A DNA stretch of 64,000 nt from Carettochelys insculpta (taxonomy: Eukaryota > Chordata > Testudines > Carettochelyidae). Within the stretch, counting starts at the first letter, position 1. The number at the start of each line of letters is the position of its first letter. Below the pieces are notes generated by a model. The model saw only the letters and a program-made list of their open reading frames with translations, did no database searches and was not told where the DNA came from. The stretch is taken from the NCBI RefSeq assembly GCF_033958435.1, contig NC_134141.1:100667001-100731000 (forward strand), in the 5' to 3' direction. Positions 10,671 to 22,326 of the stretch are shown in pieces. Position numbers and translations under genes: made by a program.

Positions 10671-13650
10671 CCTTACCTTCAGGTTAGCAGTCAGCCAAGA
10701 GATAGTTTAGTTTTGGGACCAGAGTCTCCCAAGCATCAAGATATGCTCAACAGAAGAAGGGGTCTAAGAAGGTGAGCAGAGGTACATCAGGGAACCATAA
10801 GCCGCTCTGAGTTTCAAGATATTCTGGCCACAATTTAATGTAAGTTAGGGCTAATTTACAACAGCTGGATGTGGTTCCTGGCTAAATGGCCCTAAGTGAA
10901 AGTAAGATCCTTATTATTACAAAAGAACAACCACATAAGTTTAATATAAAGTACCTGCCTTGCATCTCTCTTGAAGTGATACTCCAAGCGAGGCTCACAA
11001 GCTGCAAGTGGCTCTTTAAGGTATGACCTTCAGCCCTTTGCAGCTCGTATTAAAACACCATCTGAACAGATCATTAACCAAACAGCACATATTTACTGTG
11101 GTATTAGCCAGCTGTAGAAGGTAAATAACAGTACTTGATCACTCATGTTGCTATTAGAAATATTTCTTTCTATATATAGATATATTTCTCCCAGCAAAAT
11201 GACTAATCAAATGCTATTATTTTATCAACTGTTGGCCAATAATGCTATATATATACACACACTAAATATTTCCCCAGTCACGCTGTTTATTTAAATGTGA
11301 AAATATATTACTATATTAAACAAAACAATGAATTCAGACTACTTTTTGGGAATGGTGATGGCTAACTTGGCTCCTGAACCACTAAGGGCTGAGTATCATT
11401 GTTGTATTCTATTGCTTTTGTCTTGTCTTTGTTTAAGAGACTTAACAGTATTTTAAGAGATGTTCATTTTTAACTGACAGCATGCAGAGTATAATCCTAA
11501 ACACCCTTACTCGCATATAATCCTTACTAATGGGAGTACTCCACAATTAGCAGTAAGGTTTTTCAGGGGTGGATTTTTATGCAGGGGAATACTTTAAAAG
11601 AAGAACAAAACTTCTGCAGAACTACCGCACTGAAAGACTCTGTTAGCCAATTGTATTTTCTATGTCAAATTTCTCATATGAATGTTTTTTTCTAGGATCC
11701 CGTGTAAAACACACAACCCTCAATTACATAAATAACATCAGACTCTACCTAACCCCACAAAAGGTAGGACGAGGATATTTAGATAGGCATAATCAAGAGG
11801 TCCTCAACCCAATATTTGCAGCGTCCACCTACATCCCATCCACATGCACAGGACCTGGGTAAGAACTCCATGGAGGATGTCTAGTTCCCCACACTGTCAC
11901 CACAAGTATAGACCGTCATACAAGAGAGCCAAGGAAATCATCTGTAAGGCAGCTCACATCTAAGCCACTTTTCATCCAAGATTCCTTTGCATTGTAAGTG
12001 CAGCTCCCCTTAGTCCTCAAATCTTTTCCCTCTACAATTCTCCTCTGAGCATAGCTTAATTTTTACAGGGGTATTTTTACTAAGTGGTTGGGTTTTATTG
12101 TTTTTATAGAGCTTTATACAACATTTATTTTATTATTAAATTAGTGCTGTGTTTCCTAAACCCTTTGGCAGGCAAATACATTATACATAAAAATTATTAA
12201 AGTCAGTTTTTCATTATTTTGGTGTACTTTATTATTTTATTTTATTTCTATATTTTTGTTTTACTTCCCTGTTTCTTCTCATGCCTTTGGTGCATTTTTC
12301 ACTCTTCTTTCATCCCTTTTTTCTCTTCATTGCTCCCTCTGTCTGTTTTATCTCTATTTCTTTTCTGCTCTTCCCATTTCTTTCCAGTTCCTATCCCAAA
12401 TTCCAGGATATATAAGGATCATATTAGCTCACTAATGACTTATCACATTTAAGGGTCTCCTCAGGAAGATCTGGTAATGACTTCTGACACAATAACTTCT
12501 CACAAGATGGAAATAACATTGCAAGACCTTTTTTATGAGAGTTTTCGTTGTGGACAATTAAGCACAACAAAGTGTAGTCCTGAGAAATGTGCAGGAAGCC
12601 TAGTTCTGAAAATCACGAATCTGTACGTATATGCTAATTGCTGTGGACCATCCTGTGACCAGATGTCATTGTGACAAAATGGCTGTCGTGCAAGCTCTAC
12701 AGGGCGAGGCCCATTACAAGGTAATATGGCCCACATTTTAAAAGATGTCTGAACCCACAATCAGGGCCATTTCCTCAAAAGAGCTCACCTCCTAACTAGA
12801 CACCCAGATCAGCAGCCAAAATTTCCAGACAATGCAGAACTGAATTCTTTCGCAGTATCTATACAGGGACTGCTGTGTGCCACACTGGTTTAAAAATCTG
12901 GTCTCATAACTTTTTTGAATGCAACTCCCTAAGCCTGAGCCTAGCAGACCTCTGCTTTTCTTTTCTTCTGTTAGGCTGCAGTCATTTCAAATGTTGAAGT
13001 CCTTGAAAAATGAGATGAGAACCTCTAATCCTTTTAGCAAGATGTTCAGCTCCACCTAGGGTGTGAAAGCCAAGGTGAAGAAACCATGCCCTTTTGGAGG
13101 GATCAGAAAAGTGGGGTCCTATGGAAAATAAGTTCCAATAGAATAGGCAGCTGTTAGGAAGAAAAATACCCCTGTGAAGAATAGAATAGGAGGTTGTCAG
13201 TGCTGCTTAATTCAGACGGGAACCACAACAGAAAATAAAATCCAAGGGAGGAAACACACTAGAGAGTATAATATACTGTAGCTAGGATTAATTGAAACCA
13301 CATCTCCATGGGTAAAATCCCAGCTAACTGTCTAGCCAACTGAGAGTCTTTTGTTAGGAAATATGTAAGGTTCCTGTGTGCAGGACATTTGGTTTCATTA
13401 AATCCTAGATGGAGCATGTACAGCCCATGCGTGATCTACTTTTCTGTTTTTATTATTTGTACTGCATCCAACAGTATCATAGGCATTAAAAATAAAACAG
13501 ACAAGAGAGAGCCTCTAGCAGCTTACAATCTAGAATTATGTGTGTGCTTCCAGACCAGAAATCAAAGTCTCCAGCCCCCACAAAAACAATTGTAATAAAT
13601 TGCTTGTTTGGTAAATGGCATAGCAGGGCATCTGCATTTTCATTTTCTAT
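10671..13650. other. Unassigned non-coding sequence, partly AT-rich
   Basis: The stretch includes an AT-rich part around 11150-11300 and a pyrimidine-rich part around 12215-12400. The frames inside it are low-complexity translations (for example a Phe/Leu-rich one at 12219-12452) and do not look like genes. Confidence 0.4.
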
Positions 13651-13654
13651 GTAT

Positions 13655-14240
13655 CGGGGTATAGCCATGGGTGGGGACCTCCCACTCAGGATCCAGGCCC
13701 ACCTGCTCCTAGTCCTGGCTGTACTCCCAATAGGGCACAGTGGCCTGCTCCTCTTCCCCTGATGCTCCAGCCAGTGCTGAGCTGAGGTTCCTACCAGTGA
13801 GTGGAGTTGGGGACTTGTGAGGCCGCATGCCTCAAGCCCCTCCCCAGCAGCAGCGCTGGGTGGGCAGTCTCCGATCATGCTTTGTGCCTGGAACACTGAA
13901 GAAGGGCAGGCCACTGCACCCTCACCCTGCTCACCACGAGAGCGCTAGAGAGGCAGAGTGGGGCACGACCCTGAGCTCCACTTCCCATTAGGAGCAGAGG
14001 GCTGAGCAGATAGAACAGGGAAAGCCCTGACCACACTTGGAGCACCCAGCAGGACTGGGGTAAACCCCTGTGCTCAGACGCCAGAGAGCAAAAGGGGGCA
14101 GAGCAGAGCAAACCCCTTATGCCCTGACTCCACTCCCTAGCGGAAGCACCCGGCAGATGGAACAAAGCATGTCGTCAATCAACCACCCCTGCAGGAGCAC
14201 CCCGGGTTAGTGCCAGGTGAGGAGGGCAAGGAAGTACATA
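13655..14240. repeat. GC-rich segment, possibly a dispersed repeat of unknown class
   Basis: Base composition changes sharply from AT-rich flanks to GC-rich sequence here. The open frames on both strands (for example 13486-13914 on the minus strand) follow from the low stop density of GC-rich DNA and show no domain. I could not find terminal repeats, so the class is unknown. It could equally be a degraded CpG-rich region. Confidence 0.3.
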
Positions 14241-15857
14241 TTTATGCATCCCCCATTTTTCTGAGGCTCCTGGCCAGTGTGTCTCTCCCTCCCTTCCCCA
14301 CAACCATCTAGCCATGGAGCGACAGACCCATCACTGCTACCCCACATACCATTGCCCTCCCCAAGTCAGGACCCACCTACTTTTCCCATTCTCTCTACGC
14401 TACTGCCGTGCATACTGTACATGCTTTCCATCACAGCTGTATTTCCCTTATTGTTCTGCTCTGTTCCAGATTTACAAGAGGGTTCTGTTAAATATATAAT
14501 TAACTTAGTTCTTATTCAATTGAAAACAAAATGTGAGACCTTTGTGTTATGCACACTCAACTGCCCATATTGCTCCAGATCATGATAGTCTTTTTTTGGC
14601 ATGCAGTACTCCTGCTGGAATTGTACTGTCATCATCCAAGAAGCGGTGGTTGGCCTGTGTCTTCCAGAAATCGATTGTCTGCTCATTCTCAGAAGGACAG
14701 AGAAGAAAATGTAAGAAGACAAAGCGAAGCTAATACGTATCAGTCACTTTATAGGTTGTGGCAGGATGATGAAAAAATAGCTTCTGTTCTCATTGGACTC
14801 AATGATCTTAAACTGGCCTTCATATGTGATTCATCATGAGGTCTAATTTCACTATACTTCTGGCATTGGCTTAAAACATGCCATTTACTTTAAAGAAAGA
14901 AATCCCAATTTGTGCTTGCACTAGCGAAATATGGACTTCTGTTCTTCTGTTCTTGTTGGTAGAGATGTGGTACGGGGCTACTCTTTAAATTCTCTGAAAT
15001 GAAGGATTACTTCCTTCCCCAATTACACTCACCTTTCCTCAATTCTCCATAAATTGAAAATGGCATTGAACAATTCATCCATTCACATGCCCTACCTTGT
15101 ACATTTACAATAGTTGGCATAAATACTGGGCAATGCAAAAAAAAAAAATACATGCATGATGAAGAGTGAAATGCTTACAGTAAGGGCTGGCTATGTGTTT
15201 AGAACTCAAGATTAGCACATTTTAACATAAATATACTACAGAGGTGGTTTATACCTTCATGGATTAAATGGGAGGAGGCTGCAGATTTTGTGTCAGGCTA
15301 AAGGTGGACAAGCAGAAGAGCCAGGCATCGGGAATGAAGAGATGTGGAAAAACATAACAGTACAGATTTTCTTTCTTCTATGTCAGAAAATTCTAGCGTG
15401 ATCCGTGAAACAGCCAAGTGCTTTATTACAAAACTGGGTGTCTTACATTGTCAGCATTTCAGATCGAATCAATTGTTCTGTTTATTGTTGCTTTGTTTTT
15501 TCCTCTAAGTTCCAAAACGTTCAGGGCTAAATTCTGCCCTTGTTTACAACCCATTGAATTCATAGCATGGCAGAAAGTGGTCCAGCTTCATGAATCGTTT
15601 TAGGAAGCTGTCAAAACGCCAGTATTCTTTGAAAAGCATGAAAGTTTTAGGCACACATTTCAGGGTTCTGAATTTCAGCAGACTAGCAATGGAACACTAT
15701 CAAACCTCTGAAATATATAATTCAGCTAGTTAACTGCAGAAGGGAGAGAGAGGTCTGCCCTTGGGTTTCAAAAGAGACAGAGGCATCTAATGGATGATCT
15801 TGTAGTAGTAACAAAATGCATCTATGGGTACAAAAGCCAATTCAATTAGCACTCTCA
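14241..15857. other. Unassigned non-coding sequence
   Basis: Frames near 14277-14839 and 15418-15603 have no recognisable domain. A short A-tract occurs at about 15139-15149. No RNA gene was found. Confidence 0.4.
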
Positions 15858-16097
15858 GGCTGGCTCTACATGTTTGAGGCATGAGGGACTGGCAACATAG
15901 TGGGGTTTAACCAGCAGAGGCACATCCACACAGCCTCTGAAGTGCTGGCACCCGCTTCTGCCAACACTGAACTCTCAAGGGGCTATGGTAATGAGCTTCA
16001 GGAGTATGCAGATAGAATGCCATTTGCAATCCCGAGAAGCTCTTTTGCATTGCTCTCCCAGCAGCGGCGCTGAGCAGAAAGCCATGTAGACATAGCC
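15858..16097. mobile_element. Harbinger-type MITE with TCA target duplication
   Basis: The left terminus GGCTGGCTCTACATG pairs with a right terminus ending CATGTAGACATAGCC. The trinucleotide TCA flanks it exactly on both sides (15855-15857 and 16098-16100). The 240-bp interior is non-coding. It carries the shared terminal motif of this window's MITEs but little of their internal sequence. Confidence 0.8.
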
Positions 16098-16484
16098 TCA
16101 GAGATGGGTGAGACACATACAAGTGTTGTATTCCAGGCTCAAGTCAGGAGACTTCCTCTCACTTTCAGAAAGGGTATCACTTTTATCCCACTCCACAAAA
16201 GGAGCAGCAGAAGGGGTGTCAATTGCCAGCAGCAGGAGGATCCAGGGGCAGCAGTCTACCCTTAATTTTTGGTAACCATAGCATCTGCCAACAATGACCT
16301 CTTAGTTCATTTGCTCTAGCTTTCACTGTAGGATTGTTTCCTAGTGCAGTTTTATTGGCATGTTATCTAGTCTAACTTTCAAAATTCTAGATATTGGAGC
16401 TTCTCACCCTCCCACCCTGGGAGGATTACTCCACTGGCTAATAGCTCTCACATATCACTTCTTAAGATATACATATCTCACAGA
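16098..16484. other. Unassigned non-coding sequence
   Basis: No gene or repeat structure recognised. Confidence 0.4.
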
Positions 16485-16672
16485 GCTGGTATGGACCTCA
16501 AGAGGTCATTGAGTTTAGTCCCCTACCCTCCTTCCAGGCCCAAACACCAGCCCTGAAAGCTTTTATATTTTAAATCTGCTTATCCCAGACCCCTAAATAG
16601 CCTCTCAAAGGCTGAGCACACAAGCTGGGGTTTACAAGGCCAGTAATCAAACCACTGAGCTATCCCGCCTGC
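16485..16672 (-). repeat. tRNA-derived SINE with CR1-like tail, minus strand
   Basis: On the minus strand the head reads GGATAGCTCAGTGGTTTGAT, a clear tRNA A box. A B-box-like stretch follows, then a body ending TGACCTCTTGAGGTCCATAC, which resembles the CR1 3' end (compare TGACCTCCTGAGGTCCCTTC in the CR1 copy near 30300). A tRNA head joined to a CR1 tail is the known layout of turtle and related reptile SINEs mobilised by CR1. The copy is diverged. Confidence 0.7.
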
Positions 16673-17802
16673 ATTCTTTCTACAATTCCTTGCTATATCT
16701 CCCAGCCCTATGCTCCTCTAAGTAATTCCTCTCCCTCCTGGTGTTGGCATATTTCAAACCTGCGTAAGGCTGTTCCTTCATCAGACTGCTCCCATTTAAC
16801 ATCTTAAAGCTTTCCTACACTTCAGTTGTAGTTGGCTAAGTTCCTTCTGGGTCATCAACGTCTTTTGCATGTTGTGGGCATTGCCCAGAAAAGATTTCAT
16901 TTCAGGTGCAGTCCCACCAAACTGTATGGAGAGAGACTAGTAGGTGACAGGAAGCCTCTGCATACTGCCCAAAATTGCATTAGGGTTGGGTTTTTTGGTG
17001 GGGGAGAGGGGTGTCGTACTCTGTTGTGTATAAGAACGGGACACCATCCCTTAAAATAGCTTGTGACTGTGGCAGTGCTACTTTCTTGTGTTTGAAAGGC
17101 CACCAGAAAATAGAGCAGTAATAGCTGGCAAGACCTTGCAAGTTTGTAGACACAATTATTTGGAACCCAACTGTGTGGTTTCGTCATACAACTATGGTTT
17201 AAAGAACAAAATGCACAACAGGGTTGCATGAAAACTCAGCGCCTTTTTAGTACAGAAAAAGGTGCTTATACTCAGCTGGCTCCCCCCTCCCTCTTCCCAG
17301 CCAATCCTGTGGCTGGGGCTGCCGAGGTGCCGGTGCTCAGTACTGGCAAGTACCAGCACTACTGGACACTGGACACGCTTATGTAATTTTGTAAAAAGCA
17401 CTGGATGCACTTATGTAATTTTCTGCGCACTCTCATCCCTGAAGTCTTTCAGCATTACTCCCAGGTTTCTCTTTTTGCTTAACTTTCCCAGGTTATGCTA
17501 GCGTACAGTTTTTTTCCAATCAAAAGTTCATTTTTCTGTCAGTGTTTCTAAACTCCTAACTCTCTAGGCCTCTGTGTAGCATTTCTCCAGGCTCTCCCAA
17601 CTAACTTGACATCATTTATAAATGTGGATACCATGCTGTTTACCCCTCTGCCAATAATGATGATACTGAGCAAATTCAGATCTACTGAATGTCTCAGACA
17701 CATTCCTCTGGCTTGATTCTTTGGCAAGGAGCATAGAAAGACAGTAAGAATGTAATTAGACATGACAACTATCCAGTACCTGAACTGAATAATTTGCTTG
17801 AA
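16673..17802. other. Unassigned non-coding sequence with one possible repeat
   Basis: Around 17265-17420 there is a GC-rich patch in which GTACCAGCACTAC-like and CACTTATGTAATTTT words recur (the latter at about 17371 and 17409). It may be part of a dispersed element but has no definable ends. The remainder is featureless. Confidence 0.35.
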
Positions 17803-17828
17803 GTAGGCTACGTCTACACGTGAAGCTT

Positions 17829-17881
17829 ACATTGAAATAGCTTATTTCGATGTAGCGACATCGAAATAGGGTATTTCGATG
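17829..17881. repeat. Left subterminal hairpins of Harbinger copy 1
   Basis: Two adjacent inverted repeats: one imperfect (ACATTGAAATA paired with TATTTCGATGT) and one perfect (CATCGAAATA at 17859-17868 paired with TATTTCGATG at 17872-17881). Equivalent sequence occurs in copy 2 and in the deletion derivative near 61.7 kb, so it is a conserved feature of the family. By analogy with other Harbinger elements, subterminal repeats may be transposase or Myb-protein binding sites; this is inference. Confidence 0.8.
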
Positions 17882-18163
17882 AATAACGTGTACACATCCT
17901 CCAGGGCCGGCAACGTCGATGTTCAACTTTGACGTTGCGCAGCACAACATCGAAATAGGCGCAGCGAGGGAACGTCTACACGCCAAAGTAGCACACATCG
18001 AAATACGGATGCCAGGCACAGCTGCAGACAGGGTCACAGGGTGGACTAGCGCTTCCGGGGCAACAGCTAGCCGCTCCCTTAAAGGGCCCCTCCCAGACAC
18101 ACTCAGCCTGCACAGCACGCGGTCTGAAGAGCCATAGGCACACAGACCCCGGGCGACGCAGGC

Positions 18164-18171
18164 ATGGACCC

Positions 18172-18210
<39 letters not shown>

Positions 18211-19623
18211 AGAGGTCCACCCAGCCCTCCCGGCAGGAGCAGGGCTTGCCCTGATCCATGCCATGCAGGAGGCAGCTGAGCACCTCCTTGCTACACCAGA
18301 GGAGGAGCTGCCCCCAGGGCAGCAGGGCTCAACCCCCAACCCTGCAGCACCCCGCCCCCATCCCCGCCTCACACGCCGGCGGCTGTGGAGCTACCCCACC
18401 AGCACCGACTGGTGGGAGCGGCTGGTGCTTGGGGAGTGGGACGACAACCGCTGGCTCAGGAACTTCAGGATGAGCCGGCAGACATTTATGGAGCTGTGCC
18501 AGTGGCTCACCCCCGCACTCAGGCACCAGGACACCGCCATGTGGCATGCCCTCACAGTGGAGAAATGGGTCGGCATCACTGTCTGGAAGCTGGCCACTCC
18601 CGACAGCTACCGATCCGTGGGGCAGCAGTTTGGTGTCGGCAAGGCCACCGTCGGGGCTGTCCTCATGGAGGTAAGAGAACCCATGGGGGGAGGGCAGGGC
18701 AGGGGAGGGGAGGCCAGGGCAGGGGAGGGGAGGGGAGGGGAGGGCGGGGGAGGGCAGGGCAGGGCAGAGGAGGGCAGGGCAGGGGAGGGGAGGGGAGGGC
18801 AGGGCAGGGCCACGCACACCCTGCTCACCCCTCATTGGTGCTGTCCCATGTGCTTTCCCTGCAGGTTGTGTGTGCCATCAATACCATGCTCCTGCACAGG
18901 CTCGTGAGGCTGGGGGACCCAGATGCCACCATTGTGGCCTTTGCCACCCTGGGCTTCCCCAATTGCTTCGGGGCTCTGGATGGGACTCACATCCCCATCC
19001 GCGCCCCGCATCACAGTGGAGGACGCTACATCAATCACAAGGGCTACCATTCTGTGGTCCTCCAGGCCTTGGTGGACAGCCGGGGCCGTTTCCAGGACAT
19101 TTATGTGGGCTGGCCTGGCAGCACCCACAATGCCCGGGTTTTCCGGAACTCGGGCCTGTGCCACCGGCTGGAGGCGGGGACCTACATCCCCCAGCGGGAG
19201 ATCCCTCTGGGGGACACCACCATGCCCCTCTGCGTCATCGCAGATGCGGCATACCCCCTTCGGCCCTGGCTCATGCACCCGTACACGGGCCATCTCTCCG
19301 CTAGCCAGGAGCGCTTCAACCAGCGCCTGAACCATGCCCGCCAGGTGGTGGAGCGCTCATTTGGCCGCCTGAAGGGACGCTGGAGATGTCTCCTGACCTA
19401 CCTGGATTCGGGCCCCAACAACATCCCCCTGATTGTGGGTGCCTGCTGCGCCCTGCACAATTTGGTGGAGAGCAAGGGGGAGGCCTTTTTCCAGGGCTGG
19501 GCTGTGGAGGCCGGCAGGGCCGACGTGCAGCCACCCGCTGCCCCCAGTTGGCAGGTGGACCCCGAAGGGACCCGGGTCCGGGAGGCCCTGCGGGCCCACT
19601 TCTATGATGAGGCCGCGGGGTGA
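18164..19623 (+). CDS. HARBI1-like PIF/Harbinger transposase, two exons, intact
   Basis: Predicted DDE nuclease that cuts and pastes the element, normally imported to the nucleus with help from the partner Myb-like protein. I read two exons, 18164-18670 and 18865-19623, giving 421 residues. The donor is GAG/GTAAGAG and the acceptor TTTCCCTGCAG/GTT, and the join is in frame. Residues 4-15 are a 12-Gln tract, 71-78 a basic RRRLWSYP patch, and about 147-166 a helix-turn-helix (SVGQQFGVGKATVG). The catalytic triad is visible: D208 in ALDGTHIPI, D296 in VIADAAYPL and E332 in VVERSFGRLKGRW, with a 36-residue step from the second D to E, followed by the conserved ACCALHNLVES block. HARBI1 itself is about 350 residues; the Gln/Pro-rich N-terminus accounts for the extra length. 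The start at 18164 is supported by copy 2 and by the derivative at 61.4 kb. Residue 258 is Asn in WPGSTHNAR where copy 2 has Asp; this position lies outside the triad. Confidence 0.93.
18173..18208 (+). repeat. CAG repeat encoding Gln12
   Basis: Twelve pure CAG codons directly after Met-Asp-Pro of the transposase. Copy 2 has six at the same place (30866-30883), and the derivative near 61.4 kb has an interrupted short version. The length therefore varies within the family. Confidence 0.95.
18671..18864 (+). repeat. Transposase intron filled with a GGGGA/GGGCA minisatellite
   Basis: The 194-bp intron of copy 1 contains about 120 bp (18686-18812) of irregular GGGGA, GGGCA and GGCGG units with dozens of G-runs of three or more. 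The same intron in copy 2 is 103 bp and has only a trace of this (GGGGGGAGGTGAGGGGAG). The expansion keeps the intron open in some frames, so an unspliced read can look like coding sequence. The G-rich strand is the transcript strand. Confidence 0.85.
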
Positions 19624-19798
19624 ACTCTGCCAGGCCCCCCACTGCCCGCCCCTTCCTCCACCACACTCCCTGCCCCAACGCCCACACCATGGAGCACCCA
19701 ACCGCACCCCCCTCCCACTTTTCCTGGACAAATGACAGCACGCACTTGTGGCTGAACTTAAACTGCTTTTTCTTTTAGAACTTTTTTTTTTAACTATA

Positions 19799-19804
19799 AA
19801 TAAA
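19799..19804 (+). terminator. Candidate polyadenylation signal of the transposase gene, copy 1
   Basis: AATAAA lies about 175 bases after the transposase stop, with more AATAAA-like words just downstream. Copy 2 has AATAAA about 115 bases after its stop. Both lie between the convergent genes, as expected. Confidence 0.55.
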
Positions 19805-20016
19805 ACAAGAACAAACTATATACAACATGTGTGGAACCAAAGTAATATGTACAAATAAAACAATAGTAATAAAAAAGTGTGTTCAGTAATAAAAAGAAAA
19901 CCAGGGATGATAAAGGGGAGAACTATTTACATGGGGGGGACGGGGCAAACGGGGGGCACAAAATAATAAGTCCCAACTATATACAAGGGGGGGGCCACGT
20001 CCCGGGCCCTTCGCCC

Positions 20017-22223
20017 CTAAAGTCCGGCACTGGGCGTGGGTGGCCGGGAGCCCCACCGCGGCCGCAGCCCTGTCCAGGGCTGGCTGGGGGCGGGGCGGAC
20101 CGGAAGATATGCCCGGCGAGTCTCAGCTGGCTCCAGGGGTCCCTTGGCACTCCGGCCCTCGCCGGTGGGTGGCGGGGCAACAGCGGACGGGACGGCGACG
20201 TGCGGAGCAGCTGGTGGTGCGGCGGGTGGAGCAGGCACGTCGGGCGCTGCGGCGGCCAGCGCGGCATGGGGGGCCAGGTAGTCACCAGGTGGTTGAAAGT
20301 CTCCATGTAGGCCCCCCATGCCTCTTGGCGCCAGGCCAGTGCCTGCTCCTGCAGCTGCAGGTGCTGCTCCGCAACCTCCAGCTGCCGACGGTGGATGGCC
20401 AGCAGCTGGGGGTCCGTCGCCGTCGGCTGGTGGTGGCGCGGGGTCCGCCGTCTAGCCCGCCGTGGGGCCAGTCGGTCCTTGGCCGAGGGGCTCGCCTGGA
20501 GCGATGGCCCCGGAGGGGTCTCCGGGACCACTGATGCCTCGTTGGCGCTCTCTTCCAGTCCTTCCGATGGTGCAGTTGCGGGACACAGGAGAGGAGGGGG
20601 GGAAGAAGAATGGAGGCAGGCGTTAGTGTGGGCCCCGAGCCATGGCCTTTGTCCCCCCAGCCCTGTGCTGCAGGTTCCTCATCCCCATCCCCGGGAGATG
20701 CTGCTGTGATGGATGGGGTTCAGGGGTCCCCCTGCACTGCACCCCGTCCCCTGGTGGGAGCAACTCTCACTTCACTCCGCAGGGTCTGACAGGAGAGGTT
20801 TCTTAGGCCACAGATGCCCAGTTTCTCCCAGGAGTGACAGCACCAGCTGTCGGAAGAGACAGTCCTTCCAACCCGTCCTGGGGAGAAGACCCCAAAGGGT
20901 GCCCCTCTGGGATGCAGCTTTCCCCCTCCTCAGGCTGACTGCCTTCCAGCTCTCCCTTCCCCTAGCCTCTACCTGTGGCCCCCGCCCTCCCCCCGCAATT
21001 CAAAGCCAGCTCGGCTCCTCCCTCCTCTTTGTTCAGGGCAGAGGTGTCACCTGCCAGCTGTAGCCCCACGATCATCCTTTGCCCCTGGGAGCTATTTGGC
21101 TCTTGTTGCTCATATCTAGCCTGAGTCTCCCTTTTGCACTCCCCCCACTCCACCACATGCTGCTGCTGTTGCTCCTGCTGCTGCTGCGGGGTGTCCCACC
21201 CCCTCCTCCCGGGGGCCCCTGGAGGTTCCGCTCCCCCCCTGCCCCGGGGATGGGGCATGGCACTGTCGTGCGGGGGTGTGGGGGGTGGCAGGGACTGATG
21301 CACTGCTGTGAGGGACATGGCCCTGCTGTCCTTGGGGCCATGGCCATGTGAGCATGTGGGGGGCCCTGGACACATATCTATTACCCCCCGCCCCTCAAGC
21401 CCAGAGGTGTACAGCAGAGGGGGGTACATACCTGTCAGTCCACTCCCACGGTCTGGAGATCCCCGGGGGGTGGAGGCCCGTCTGCTGCTCCGGGAGGGCA
21501 GGAGGAGGATCTGCAGCCCGGATTCTGTGGAGGAGGAGCCCCCCTCCTCCTCCTCCTCCTCCTCCTCCTGCTGCGATGGCCCGGGGGTGGGCTCCGGGGC
21601 TTACCTCCAGGGCGGACTCCAGCTGAAGGGCCTGCTGGGGCTCGTCGGCCAAAGTATCAAGGGTGGCCGGAGGGGAGGAGGTGTGCCGGGGGCCCAGGAT
21701 GTCCCTGAGCTCCCTGTAAAAGGGGCAAGTGACGGGGGGCGGCCCCAGATCGGCCGGCCGCATCCTGGGCCTGGGAGTAACCCTGCTGCAGCTCCTTCTC
21801 CTTACTCCTGACGTGGTCAGGAGTGCGGGCAGGGTGACCCCGGGCAGCCACGCCGTCGGCCAGCCGAGCGAGCACATCCGCGTTCCGCCTCTTGCTCCCC
21901 ATTACCTGGAGCACCTCCTCCTCGCTCCAGAGCCCCAGCAGGTCCCGCAGCTCGGCCTCCGTCCAGGAGGGGCCCCACTGCCGCTTGCCAGCCTGGCTGC
22001 CCACCTGGCTGGGCTGGCTGCCCTGGCTCCCCTTGTGGGGGGTCCCCTGGGGGCGCTGGGGGGGCTGCTGGGCAGCCATCGCAGCTGGGGTGGCTGTCTG
22101 TTCTGGCTGAGGAACGTGCAGGCTGGCCACGTGTCTGGGCTGCCACCTGCACGTTCTCTCAGCTTCCTGCACAGGAAGGGAGGGGGAGGGGACCTTTAAG
22201 GGGCCGCTCCAAGCGGTCACCAT
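20017..22223 (-). pseudogene. Myb/SANT-like (trihelix) protein of Harbinger copy 1, broken
   Basis: This is the second Harbinger gene, a DNA-binding partner thought to bring the transposase to the ends and into the nucleus. The trihelix domain reads KRQWGPSWTEAELRDLLGLW, then RLADGVAARGHPARTPDHVR, then KELQQGYSQAQDAAGRSG. The likely start is the ATG at 22079 (MAAQQPPQ); an earlier in-frame ATG lies at 22223. Three lesions are seen by comparison with copy 2. A run of six G (21734-21739, five in copy 2) shifts the frame at the end of the domain. The 3' splice acceptor before the last exon reads CAA where copy 2 has CAG (near 20576). One base is missing near 20281 in the last exon, so the Pro/Ala-rich C-terminus is in another frame. 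The last exon carries a Leu/Gln-rich helix (DPQLLAIHRRQLEVAEQHLQ) that could be a coiled coil. Confidence 0.85.
21544..21569 (+). repeat. TCC repeat (acidic tract of the Myb gene)
   Basis: A pure TCC run on the plus strand. On the minus strand, in the frame matching copy 2, it encodes a run of Glu followed by Gly/Ser. It lies in the middle part of the Myb-like gene, before a good splice donor (GACAG/GTATGT at 21432/21431). Confidence 0.85.
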
Positions 22224-22326
22224 TGAGCTGAGGGGCTGCAGAGAGTGTCTCTCAATCCCTCAGCTGATGGCCGCCATGGAGGACCCCGCAATTTCGACGT
22301 TGCGGGACGCGCAACAACTACACGGT

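Noticed and set aside
12219..12452. Phe/Leu-rich 77-residue frame as a membrane protein
   Set aside because: It translates a pyrimidine-rich, low-complexity stretch; no conserved features.
13486..14165. Minus-strand frames of 142 and 96 residues as a possible host exon
   Set aside because: The composition is that of GC-rich DNA with few stops, opposite-strand frames of similar length overlap, and no domain or good splice context is seen.
18385..19623. A single 412-residue plus-strand open frame through the Harbinger transposase region
   Set aside because: Its first part is an alternative frame of exon 1 and then of the G-rich intron; only the part after 18865 is real coding sequence. Conserved splice sites give a 421-residue product with sensible content throughout.
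18000..19700. A CpG-island promoter of a host gene
   Set aside because: The GC- and CpG-rich sequence starts and stops exactly at transposon boundaries and recurs in copy 2.
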